A stretch of DNA of 64,000 nt. Origin: an uncultured Roseicyclus sp. (lineage in GTDB: Bacteria; Pseudomonadota; Alphaproteobacteria; Rhodobacterales; Rhodobacteraceae). Shown one piece after another: positions 56,925 through 64,000 of this stretch (its first letter is position 1; each line of letters begins with the position of its first letter). The translations under genes were made by a program, and so were the position numbers. The notes beneath the pieces were generated by a model, which saw only the letters and a program-made list of their open reading frames with translations, had not been told where the DNA came from and ran no database searches. Where the stretch lies: positions 496,001-560,000 of the forward strand of contig CANMRT010000002.1 of NCBI GenBank assembly GCA_947500415.1, written 5' to 3'.

Positions 56925-58013
56925 ATGACGCGTTACGGCATCGTGGGCTCCGGCATGATGGGCCAGGAGCATATCCGCAACATCGCCCTTCTGGCGGGCG
57001 CAGAGGTCAGCGCGTTTTGCGAGCCCGATGATGGCATGGCAAACGCGACATCAGCGTTGGTGCCCAGTGCGGTGCGCTGCCCCGACCTGGAAGGCGTGGT
57101 GATGCGCAACGACGTGGACGCGGTTGTCGTGGCTTCGCCCAACCACACCCATGTCGATGTGCTCAAACGGATCGCGGCCACGCGGCCCCTGCCCCTGCTG
57201 ATGGAAAAACCGCTCTATACAGATCCGGCGGATGAGGCCGTCTTGGCCAAGCTGGTCAAGGATTACCCCGCGCCCATCTGGGTCGCGATGGAATACCGCT
57301 ACATGCCGCCGGTCGCGAAATTCCGCGAGCTCTGCGATCAGGCCACCGGCGGGATCAAGATGTTGGCGATCCGCGAACACCGCTTTCCGTTTCTGGAAAA
57401 GGTCGGCGACTGGAACCGCTTCAACCGCAACTCCGGCGGCACTTTGGTCGAGAAATGCTGTCACTTCTTCGACCTCATGCGCCTGATCCTGCGCGACGAG
57501 GCCGTGCGCGTCATGGCCAGCGCGGGCCAGGCGGTGAACCATCTGGATGAGACCTACAACGGCGAGACGCCAGACATCTGGGACCATGGCTTCGTGATCG
57601 TGGATTTCGCCCGCGGTGGGCGCGCGATGTTGGATCTGTGCATGTTCGCGGAAGGCAGCGAGTATCAGGAAGAGATCAGCGCCGTGGGCCCCGCAGGCAA
57701 GATCGAGGCCAAGATCCCTGGCCCCACCCGCTTCTGGAACTTTGACATCGGCCCTGCCCCGACTCCTAAGGTCATTGTCAGCCCACGCATGCCAACGACG
57801 GGCAAGGTCGTGCATGAAACCCCCGTCGACAAGGAATTGCTGACAGCGGGCGATCACCATGGCTCGACCTATTACCAACACCTGCGGTTCCTGGAGGTCG
57901 TGCGGAAAGGTTGGAAACCGGAGGTCACTCTGGCCGATGGGGCCGCTGCCGTGCGCATCGGGATGGCCGCGCAGGAAAGTGCTGTTACCGGACGCGCGAT
58001 CTCGTTGATCTAA
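56925..58013 (+). CDS. Gfo/Idh/MocA family oxidoreductase (candidate NAD-dependent glycosidase)
   Basis: A 362-residue protein with an N-terminal Rossmann fold (YGIVGSGMMGQEHIRNIALL), the family EKP motif (LLMEKPLYTD) and a C-terminal alpha/beta domain (AMEYRYMPPVAKFREL; GGTLVEKCCHFFDLMRL). The nicotinamide may be tightly bound and used catalytically. Some members are NAD-dependent glycosidases (GH4/GH109-like chemistry; GH188 acts on sulfoquinovosides). Given its neighbours, a sulfoquinovosidase role is possible; a plain sugar dehydrogenase is the alternative. Confidence 0.85.
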   Translation: MTRYGIVGSGMMGQEHIRNIALLAGAEVSAFCEPDDGMANATSALVPSAVRCPDLEGVVMRNDVDAVVVASPNHTHVDVLKRIAATRPLPLLMEKPLYTDPADEAVLAKLVKDYPAPIWVAMEYRYMPPVAKFRELCDQATGGIKMLAIREHRFPFLEKVGDWNRFNRNSGGTLVEKCCHFFDLMRLILRDEAVRVMASAGQAVNHLDETYNGETPDIWDHGFVIVDFARGGRAMLDLCMFAEGSEYQEEISAVGPAGKIEAKIPGPTRFWNFDIGPAPTPKVIVSPRMPTTGKVVHETPVDKELLTAGDHHGSTYYQHLRFLEVVRKGWKPEVTLADGAAAVRIGMAAQESAVTGRAISLI

Positions 58014-58043
58014 CACAGGCGGCGCACAGCAACCGACATTCCT

Positions 58044-58065
58044 TTGGAAAGAAGTCGTTTTCCAA
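58044..58065. other. hairpin between the oxidoreductase and kinase genes
   Basis: TTGGAAA and TTTCCAA form a 7-bp stem around an eight-base loop, 30 bases after the oxidoreductase stop. No T run follows, so it is more likely an mRNA stability element or a binding site than a terminator. Confidence 0.4.
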
Positions 58066-58100
58066 CGGCGCGTCCTGAAAGGAACGTGCTAGGGTCCCTT

Positions 58101-58949
58101 ATGGGGCAACGCATCGACATTGGAATTGACGGGGGCGGCACGGGGTGCCGTGTTCTTGTTGAGGTTGGTGGCCGCGAGGCGATGGCCGAAGGCGGCCCTG
58201 CCAATGTCGTCACAGACCCCACAGCGGCTGAAGCGGCCATTCGCGAAACGATGCTGGAAGCGCTGGGTGCCTTCGGACTAGGTTTGGACAATCTAGAGGA
58301 CGCGCGGATTGTGGCGGGTCTTGCGGGCTGCCGCCTGCCCGGCGTGGCCGATGCCTTCGCCATGCGCATGCCGGTGCTTGCCTATGTTGTCGATGACAGC
58401 GTGACCGCGCTGGAAGGTGCGTTTGGCGGGGCCAACGGAACTTTGGTGAACCTGGGCACCGGATCGTTCTTCATACGTCGGGACAAGCGTGGGATCATCC
58501 ATCAAGGGGGCTGGGGCTTTGTCTTGGGCGACGAAGGCTCCGCCGCGTGGCTGGGACGCGAGGCCCTGTCGCAGCTGATGAGGGTCGAAGACGGTCGCCT
58601 GCCCCTCTATGACGACGATCCGTTGCGAAGCGCCCTGTGGGACGCCTGTGGCGGCGATCACCCCGTGACATTCGCGTCCAAGGCAAGCCCGGATCAATTC
58701 GCAGCCCTTGCGCCGATGATTTACGACCTCACGTCTCCCTGGGCGAAGCACCTGCAAAGGCGGACAGAGGCGATTGTATTTCAGGGTTTGAATGCGATTG
58801 AGCATCCCTCAGGCGAGCCTTGGGCGTTGACCGGTGGATTCGGCGATGCGTTGGCGCGGCGACTGCGCGGCAGGCCAGCGGCCAGCTTGCGTTCTCCGGA
58901 TGGCACAGCGTTGGACGGGGCTTTGTCGATGGCGCGCGCGCTACCCTAA
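58101..58949 (+). CDS. BadF/BadG family ATPase (N-acetylglucosamine kinase-like)
   Basis: A 282-residue ASKHA kinase. The phosphate loop is DIGIDGGGTGCRVLV, with YVVDDSVTALEGAFGG, VNLGTGSFFI and GWGFVLGDEGSAAWLGREAL typical of the BadF/NAGK group. It should phosphorylate a sugar or amino sugar. ATG at 58101 is preferred because the phosphate loop follows at once. It is the last gene of the plus-strand run started by the GntR gene; its sugar is unknown. Confidence 0.83.
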   Translation: MGQRIDIGIDGGGTGCRVLVEVGGREAMAEGGPANVVTDPTAAEAAIRETMLEALGAFGLGLDNLEDARIVAGLAGCRLPGVADAFAMRMPVLAYVVDDSVTALEGAFGGANGTLVNLGTGSFFIRRDKRGIIHQGGWGFVLGDEGSAAWLGREALSQLMRVEDGRLPLYDDDPLRSALWDACGGDHPVTFASKASPDQFAALAPMIYDLTSPWAKHLQRRTEAIVFQGLNAIEHPSGEPWALTGGFGDALARRLRGRPAASLRSPDGTALDGALSMARALP

Positions 58950-58960
58950 GCGCACGAGCC

Positions 58961-60817
58961 TCAGGCGTTTTCCGCTGTTACCAATGGCCGTTGGTAGCCC
59001 TTCACAAAACCTTCGACGGCTGCACGAAAACGCTCCGCCTCGCCCTCTTCCACGGCGCTGCGCGTCTCACGCAGCATGCCAGCCACTTCGATCTGGCTCA
59101 GCCGGGTTTCCTCGGCCCGCAGGATCTTGGAATGGGGTGTGGCCACAAGCGAGGCATCGTCGATCAGCAATTCTTCGTAAAGCTTCTCGCCGGGGCGTAG
59201 ACCCGTGATCTTGATCTCGATCCCCTCGCCACCGTCAGGCCCCTGCACGCGCGCACCGGACAGTTCGATCATGCGGCGCGCGATGTCGATGATCTTCATC
59301 GGTTTGCCCATATCCAGCACGAAGACGTCTCCGCCCTCTGAATAGGCTCCAGCCAGAAGCACAAGGCGCGCGGCTTCAGGGATCGTCATGAAGAACCGGG
59401 TCACCTCCGGATGAGTCACGGTCACGGGGCCACCGGTTCGGATCTGTTCCTGAAACAGCGGCAGAACGGAGCCAGAGGAGCCCAATACATTGCCGAACCG
59501 CACCATCGAAAACCGTGTGCCACTGCTGCGGGTCGCCAAATCCTGCACCACCATCTCAGCCATCCGCTTGGTGGCCCCCATGATGTTGGTGGGCCGCACA
59601 GCCTTGTCGGTGGAGACCAGAATGAACCGCTCAACTCCCGCAGCCTCGGCTGCTGTCGCAACGGTTTGGGTTCCGATCAGATTGTTACGCGCGCCCTCCA
59701 GCACGTTGTCCTCAACCAAAGGCACGTGCTTGTAGGCGGCGGCGTGGATCACCGTCTCCACCCCATCTTCCCGCATCACATTGGCCACGCGCGTTGGATC
59801 GGTGACCGAGCCCAGGCGCGCGGTGATAGCAATCTGCGCCACCTCGGACCGCGCCTTCAGTTCACGGTCGATCTGATAGAGCGCAATTTCTGACTGCTCA
59901 AACAGCACGATCCGCGCCGGATTGCATTCCATCAGCTGGCGGCACAGCTCAGACCCGATCGAGCCACCCGCTCCCGTCACCATCACAACCCGGCCGGCAT
60001 AAGCCTTGGCGATGTCGGGCACGTCCAGATCCACCTTGTCGCGACCCAAGAGTGCATCCGGCGCCACCGTTTGCAGGGTCGTCGCCTGACCCGAGATCAG
60101 ATCGACATAGGATGGCAGAACCTGCACTTCGCACCCCAATGCGTGCAATTCAGCAAGGATCGCATCGGTCTTGGCTTGGCTCAGCGACGGCATGGCCAGA
60201 AGCACACGTTGCACCTGACCGGTTGCCACCATCTTTCGCAGCCGCGCAGGGGTTGCCACTACAAGGCCCGAGATGATGAGACCGCGCAGGTTTGGGTTGT
60301 CATCGATGAAGACGACAGGCTCCACCTCGGACGACGCGCGCAGGGCTGCGGCCAGTTGGATGCCCGCAGCGCCTGCGCCATAGATGGCAACGGGTACGCC
60401 CGCGCCCCCAACCTGTGACCGTGAAACGATCAGGAAGCCAACGTTCCGCCCCAGAACGGACAGCACAAAGAACACAACGCCAAACAAGATCGGGATCGAC
60501 CTGGGCGCATTCACGGCAAGCGCATAGCTGCACGCCATGGCGCATAGGATCAGGATAGCGGTCGCACCGGCAATCCGGCTCAGCGCCGACATATCCAGCG
60601 AGGCCAGCTTGATCCACGGAAGGCGCATCGCCAGCATAATCATCGGCCCCAGCACCGTCAGGACGACCAGAAGGGGCAAGCCCTCGCGCAGGAAATGGCT
60701 CGGGAAAAACAGCGAAAACCGCAGGACATAGGCAAGGTAGAACGCCACCGGCACAAGCAGGCTGTCGAAAGCGAGAAAGAAGTATCGCTTTTGGCGCCGC
60801 GAAAGCGTGCTCAGCAT
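58961..60817 (-). CDS. FlaA1/CapD-like nucleoside-diphosphate-sugar epimerase/dehydratase
   Basis: A 618-residue membrane protein of surface polysaccharide synthesis. About four N-terminal membrane helices (residues 10-130) are followed by a first Rossmann domain (PVAIYGAGAAGIQLAAAL) and a C-terminal SDR domain (VMVTGAGGSIGSELCRQL; HAAAYKHVPLVEDN; FILVSTDKAVRPTNIMGATK). Relatives are UDP-GlcNAc 4,6-dehydratases (PglF, WbpM). In WbpM-type enzymes Met or Thr replaces the usual SDR Tyr; here MGATK fits that pattern. No glycosyltransferases are adjacent. Confidence 0.9.
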   Translation of the reverse strand: MLSTLSRRQKRYFFLAFDSLLVPVAFYLAYVLRFSLFFPSHFLREGLPLLVVLTVLGPMIMLAMRLPWIKLASLDMSALSRIAGATAILILCAMACSYALAVNAPRSIPILFGVVFFVLSVLGRNVGFLIVSRSQVGGAGVPVAIYGAGAAGIQLAAALRASSEVEPVVFIDDNPNLRGLIISGLVVATPARLRKMVATGQVQRVLLAMPSLSQAKTDAILAELHALGCEVQVLPSYVDLISGQATTLQTVAPDALLGRDKVDLDVPDIAKAYAGRVVMVTGAGGSIGSELCRQLMECNPARIVLFEQSEIALYQIDRELKARSEVAQIAITARLGSVTDPTRVANVMREDGVETVIHAAAYKHVPLVEDNVLEGARNNLIGTQTVATAAEAAGVERFILVSTDKAVRPTNIMGATKRMAEMVVQDLATRSSGTRFSMVRFGNVLGSSGSVLPLFQEQIRTGGPVTVTHPEVTRFFMTIPEAARLVLLAGAYSEGGDVFVLDMGKPMKIIDIARRMIELSGARVQGPDGGEGIEIKITGLRPGEKLYEELLIDDASLVATPHSKILRAEETRLSQIEVAGMLRETRSAVEEGEAERFRAAVEGFVKGYQRPLVTAENA

Positions 60818-61087
60818 AATCGTCGTCCCCTGTGGTCGTTTCTTGATCCATGGCGACGCCCAACCTCGTGTCGGGCATCGATGAGACTGACCACCGATAG
60901 AGAATAGCGCAAAACGGCACGCCCTCGGAATGGGAAAATCGTCACAAACAAGTCAGGACGCGGGCGAAACACCTTCGAGATTGATTAACTATACTTTTCA
61001 GTCACTTAGATTTCGCAGGTTGAGCGGTCTTCCGCACACAAAAACGCGGCACGCGGAATTCAAAGGTTTAACCAGCGACGCACACTG

Positions 61088-61807
61088 TCAAAGCCCCTGC
61101 CCCAACAGCGCGCCGATCCCGCTGGTGATCGCCATAGCCAATGCGCCCCAAAGAACCACGCGACCCGCCGCGCGCATCTGCGGTGCGCCGCCTGCCTTTG
61201 CCCCCAATGCCCCCAGGCTGCCCAGGCCCACCAAAGTCGCTGCGGCCACCCACCAGATCAGACCGGTGACGGGAACCATAGCCGCCACACTCAACGGCAC
61301 TGCGGCACCGGCCGCGAAGGTCAAAGCTGAGACGCTGGCCGCTTGCACCGGCTGCGGTGGGGCAAGGTCCGTCAATCCGATCTCATCGCGCAAATGCGCC
61401 GTCAGCGCGTCAGCCTCCGTCAGCTTTTCGGCCACCTGGGCTGCAAGTTCCGGGTCGAGCCCACGCTCCTGATAGATCGCCGTCAGTTCCGCCAGCTCGG
61501 CTTCCGGGTTTTGCTCCAGCTCAAGCTTTTCGCGGGCCACATCCGCCTTTTCCGCGTCGGCCTGACTGCTGACCGAGACGTATTCGCCTGCCGCCATGCT
61601 CAGCGCACCGGCAACTAGACCCGCGAATCCGGCCAGCAGGATTGTCGCTTTGTCGCCCGAGCCTGCTGCAACACCCGCAATCAGCGACGCGGTCGATAAG
61701 ATCCCGTCGTTGGCGCCCATAACAGCGGCGCGCAACCAGCCCGACCGGCCAGACAAATGCGGCTCTGCATGAGCCGAGGGGACTTCCGACGCAGTGGGGC
61801 GCACCAT
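61088..61807 (-). CDS. VIT1/CCC1 family transporter
   Basis: A 239-residue membrane protein of the VIT1 (vacuolar iron transporter) family. The first helix is in AAVMGANDGILSTASLIAGV, followed by GLVAGALSMAAGEYVSVSSQ, a charged cytoplasmic helical region (metal-binding in eukaryotic VIT1) and three C-terminal helices. It should export Fe(II) or Mn(II). Its ATG overlaps the stop of the upstream FAD-linked oxidase by one base. Confidence 0.87.
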   Translation of the reverse strand: MVRPTASEVPSAHAEPHLSGRSGWLRAAVMGANDGILSTASLIAGVAAGSGDKATILLAGFAGLVAGALSMAAGEYVSVSSQADAEKADVAREKLELEQNPEAELAELTAIYQERGLDPELAAQVAEKLTEADALTAHLRDEIGLTDLAPPQPVQAASVSALTFAAGAAVPLSVAAMVPVTGLIWWVAAATLVGLGSLGALGAKAGGAPQMRAAGRVVLWGALAMAITSGIGALLGQGL

Positions 61808-63216
61808 CAGTCGGGCAACCGCATCTTACCGGGGTTGAAGATGTTCAGCGGGTCGATCCCACGCTTGATCGCGCCCATCATGCCAATGGCCGCTTCCCCC
61901 AACTCGCGTTCCAAATACTTCGCCTTACCCTGCCCGATGCCATGTTCGCCCGTGCAGGTCCCATCCAGCGAAATAGCCAGATCGTTCAGCCAACCGACAA
62001 AGCCTTCCGCCTTCGCGATTTCTTCTGGGTTCTCCATGTCGATCAACAGGAGCGTGTGGAAATTGCCGTCGCCCACGTGGCCCACAATCGGCGCGGTGAA
62101 GCCAAGCTCTGCCAGCTTCTCCTGCGTGGCCTTCACGCAAGTCGCCAATTGGCTGATCGGTACGCAAACGTCGGTGGAAATCCCCTGCGCGCCGGGCCTG
62201 AGCTGTAATGCCGCCCAATAGGCATCATGGCGCGCCTGCCAAAGTTTGGTGCGCTCTTCCTCCCGCGTGGTGAAGGTGAAGCCTGTGCCGCCGAACTCGC
62301 CCGCAATCTCGCCGAAAACCTCGGCCTGTTCGGTCACGCCTGCCTCTGTCCCGTGAAACTCCAGCAGCAACAGCGGCGCCTCAGTCAGGGTCAGGTTGGA
62401 ATAGGCATTGCAGGCACGGACCTGTAGCGCGTCGAGCAATTCGATCCGCGCGACCGGCAGGCCGTATTGGAAGCACCCGATCACTGCGTTGCACGCGGCC
62501 TCAACTGTCGGGAAAGAACATGTCGCAGCAGACGTTGCCTCCGAGATGCCCTGCAATTTCAACGTCAGCTCGGTGATCAGGCCTAGGGTGCCTTCCGAGC
62601 CCACAATCAACCGCGTCAGATCATACCCGGCCGAGGTCTTTCGCGCCCGCTTGGCACTCGTCACGATCTCACCCGAGGGCAGCACGGCCTTCAACGCCAG
62701 CACATTGTCCTTCATCGTGCCGTACCGCACCGCGCAGGTGCCCGATGCATTCGTCGCCGCCATACCGCCAAGGGAAGCATCAGCACCGGGATCAATCGGA
62801 AAGAAGAGGCCGGTGTCGCGCAGATGCGTGTTGAGCGCCTTGCGCGTCACACCCGGTTGGATGACCACATCCATATCATCCGGATGCACTTCAAGAATGG
62901 CATCCATCTGACTGAAATCCAGTGATATTCCCCCAGCCGGCGCGTTCACGTGCCCTTCCAGAGAAGTGCCAGTTCCAAAGGCAATGATCGGCACGCCGTG
63001 GGTGGCACAGATACGCACGATGTCCTGCACCTCTTCGGTGCCCTGCGGAAAGATCACGGCATCAGGCGGCTGATTGCGCAGCCAGGTTGTCGTGTGCCCA
63101 TGCTGCTCTCGCAGGCTTTGGCCGGTCTCGACACGCGGACCATAGCGCTGCGTCAGAATGCCAAGTGCTGTGGCGATCCCGTCTTCATTCCGTGGCAAAT
63201 CAGCGAGTAGCGCCAT
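61807..63216 (-). CDS. FAD-linked oxidase (D-lactate/glycolate dehydrogenase type)
   Basis: A 469-residue PCMH-type flavoprotein. The FAD-binding domain is FGTGTSLEGHVNAPAGG, DPGADASLGGMAATNASG, GYDLTRLIVGSEGTLGLIT. The substrate domain ends CTGEHGIGQGKAKYLERELG with the metal-binding His typical of cytochrome-linked D-lactate dehydrogenase and GlcD. The soluble form suggests D-lactate or a related 2-hydroxy acid. Coupled to the VIT1 gene and close to a rhodanese gene. Confidence 0.87.
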   Translation of the reverse strand: MALLADLPRNEDGIATALGILTQRYGPRVETGQSLREQHGHTTTWLRNQPPDAVIFPQGTEEVQDIVRICATHGVPIIAFGTGTSLEGHVNAPAGGISLDFSQMDAILEVHPDDMDVVIQPGVTRKALNTHLRDTGLFFPIDPGADASLGGMAATNASGTCAVRYGTMKDNVLALKAVLPSGEIVTSAKRARKTSAGYDLTRLIVGSEGTLGLITELTLKLQGISEATSAATCSFPTVEAACNAVIGCFQYGLPVARIELLDALQVRACNAYSNLTLTEAPLLLLEFHGTEAGVTEQAEVFGEIAGEFGGTGFTFTTREEERTKLWQARHDAYWAALQLRPGAQGISTDVCVPISQLATCVKATQEKLAELGFTAPIVGHVGDGNFHTLLLIDMENPEEIAKAEGFVGWLNDLAISLDGTCTGEHGIGQGKAKYLERELGEAAIGMMGAIKRGIDPLNIFNPGKMRLPD

Positions 63217-63222
63217 GCCCGA

Positions 63223-63600
63223 TCAGCTTTCCGTCGGCCCGCCCGCATCCTTCCAGGCCGGGAAACCACCGATGTTGGTGACGTTGGTGAAGCCCATGTC
63301 CTGCAAGGTCTTGCCCGCCAAAGCGGCTTGCCCACCTGCTCCGCAGACAAGGTAGATCTCGGCATCTTTCTCGAAAATCGGATTGTAGAGCGCCTCAACC
63401 GCCGGATCGGCATTGAACTCGATCATCCCGCGTGGCACGCGGTGCGCGCCTTTGATCGTGCCCGACTGCGCAATCGACGCGCTGTCGCGAACGTCGATAA
63501 AGGTGCCCTGCCCGGCGGCATGCTTGGCAATCGCGTCCTCTGCCGACATTTTCGGGACGGAGGCATTGGCGGCCTCCATGTAATCCTTGGCAGTTTTCAT
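63223..63600 (-). CDS. rhodanese-like sulfurtransferase
   Basis: A 125-residue single rhodanese domain. The entry sequence is FIDVRDSASIAQSGTIKGA, and the active-site Cys sits in YLVCGAGGQAALAGK, a six-residue loop as in thiosulfate sulfurtransferases, followed by GFPAWKDAGGP. It would carry persulfide sulfur in the cytoplasm. It lies between ispG and the FAD-linked oxidase on the same strand. Confidence 0.88.
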   Translation of the reverse strand: MKTAKDYMEAANASVPKMSAEDAIAKHAAGQGTFIDVRDSASIAQSGTIKGAHRVPRGMIEFNADPAVEALYNPIFEKDAEIYLVCGAGGQAALAGKTLQDMGFTNVTNIGGFPAWKDAGGPTES

Positions 63601-63612
63601 TGATCTCGCTCC

Positions 63613-64000
63613 CTATTCGGCGGCTTGTTCACTGGCGGCCTGCGCCGCTTCAATCTCTTCGGCCTTCTTCTCAACCTGTTCCACGATGTGGTCGACCATC
63701 TGGTCATTGCTCATCTTGTGGCTCTGTTTGCCCGCCAGGTAAACCATGCCGCTGCCCGCCCCACCACCGGTAAAGCCAACGTCGGTCATAAGCGCCTCGC
63801 CGGGGCCATTCACCACACAGCCGATGATGCTCAGGCTCATAGGCGTCTTGATATGCTCCAACCGCTCTTCCAGCGTGGCCACCGTCTTGATCACGTCGAA
63901 CCCCTGCCGCGCGCAGGAGGGGCAAGAGATGATGTTGACCCCCCGATGCCGCAAACCCAGCGATTTCAGGATCTCAAACCCGATCTTAATCTCTTCCACC
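63613..64000 (-). CDS. ispG: 4-hydroxy-3-methylbut-2-enyl diphosphate synthase, C-terminal part
   Basis: The C-terminal 128 or so residues of IspG (GcpE), the 4Fe-4S enzyme of the MEP isoprenoid route that converts MEcPP to HMBPP. Cluster ligands are seen in [12 protein letters not shown] and the conserved [13 protein letters not shown]. It ends in a Glu/Ala-rich tail. The gene continues beyond the right edge of the window. Confidence 0.94.
   Translation of the reverse strand, partial: VEEIKIGFEILKSLGLRHRGVNIISCPSCARQGFDVIKTVATLEERLEHIKTPMSLSIIGCVVNGPGEALMTDVGFTGGGAGSGMVYLAGKQSHKMSNDQMVDHIVEQVEKKAEEIEAAQAASEQAAE

Overview
The window looks like a chromosomal segment of a marine alphaproteobacterium of the order Rhodobacterales (roseobacter type). 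The evidence is the high-GC codon bias, an alpha-type SOS box (GTTC-N7-GTTC) at recA, a CckA cell-cycle kinase beside recA with a CtrA-type box, an aglEFGAK-type alpha-glucoside operon, an Entner-Doudoroff set, and a split corrinoid/folate methyl-transfer cluster. I do not assign a genus. I saw no rRNA, CRISPR array, insertion sequence or prophage. There is one tRNA, Gly(CCC).

Layout. 0-9.9 kb is housekeeping on the minus strand: start of alaS, recA, a small sulfotransferase-like gene (plus strand), cckA, guaB-rsmB, and ppx/gppA - PPOX flavoprotein - rlmE. 10.1-17.8 kb is a plus-strand one-carbon cluster: a 'virulence factor' family protein, a methylenetetrahydrofolate reductase-like protein, a methyltetrahydrofolate:corrinoid methyltransferase, a membrane protein and a RamA-like Fe-S/ASKHA corrinoid activator. 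Between the second and third of these sit a 61-codon gene and a HTH-TPR gene with 50-residue repeats. 17.9-20.7 kb holds an acetyltransferase, the tRNA, a HAD phosphatase, a thioesterase and a small secreted protein. 20.7-24.5 kb is zwf-pgl-pgi. 24.6-31.8 kb holds a reductive-dehalogenase-like Fe-S protein coupled to an agmatinase, an HNH protein, a carboxylesterase, alkA, an MFS transporter, a phytoene-synthase-like protein and a methyltransferase. 31.8-38.6 kb holds two paralogous secreted Cys proteins, cimA, cysS, a YjbR protein, an aminotransferase and an outer-membrane protein. 38.8-41.4 kb is edd-eda, followed by a BLUF photosensor divergent from an AraC regulator and an unknown protein. 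43.8-54 kb is the alpha-glucoside system (aglK, A, G, F, E divergent from aglR, GH1 glucosidase, glk). 54-59 kb holds an aldo-keto reductase, an SsuD-like monooxygenase, a GntR regulator, a Gfo/Idh/MocA protein and a BadF-type kinase. 59-64 kb holds a FlaA1/CapD-like enzyme, a VIT1-family protein, an FAD-linked oxidase, a rhodanese and the end of ispG.

How it fits together. Much of the window is one sugar economy. Alpha- and beta-glucosides give glucose through AglA and the GH1 enzyme. Glk phosphorylates it, and zwf-pgl then edd-eda carry it to pyruvate and glyceraldehyde-3-phosphate. The zwf and edd upstream regions share a 12-bp palindrome (GTTAGCGCTAAC), which points to one LacI-type regulator for both. 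The agl divergent promoter carries a different LacI-type palindrome (CCAAAGCGCTTTGG). The 54-59 kb cluster has the enzyme classes of a sulfoquinovose route: oxidative glycosidase candidate, flavin-dependent desulfonating monooxygenase and aldehyde-reducing AKR. It would deliver glucose into the same pathway. That assignment is an inference and is the main hypothesis offered here.
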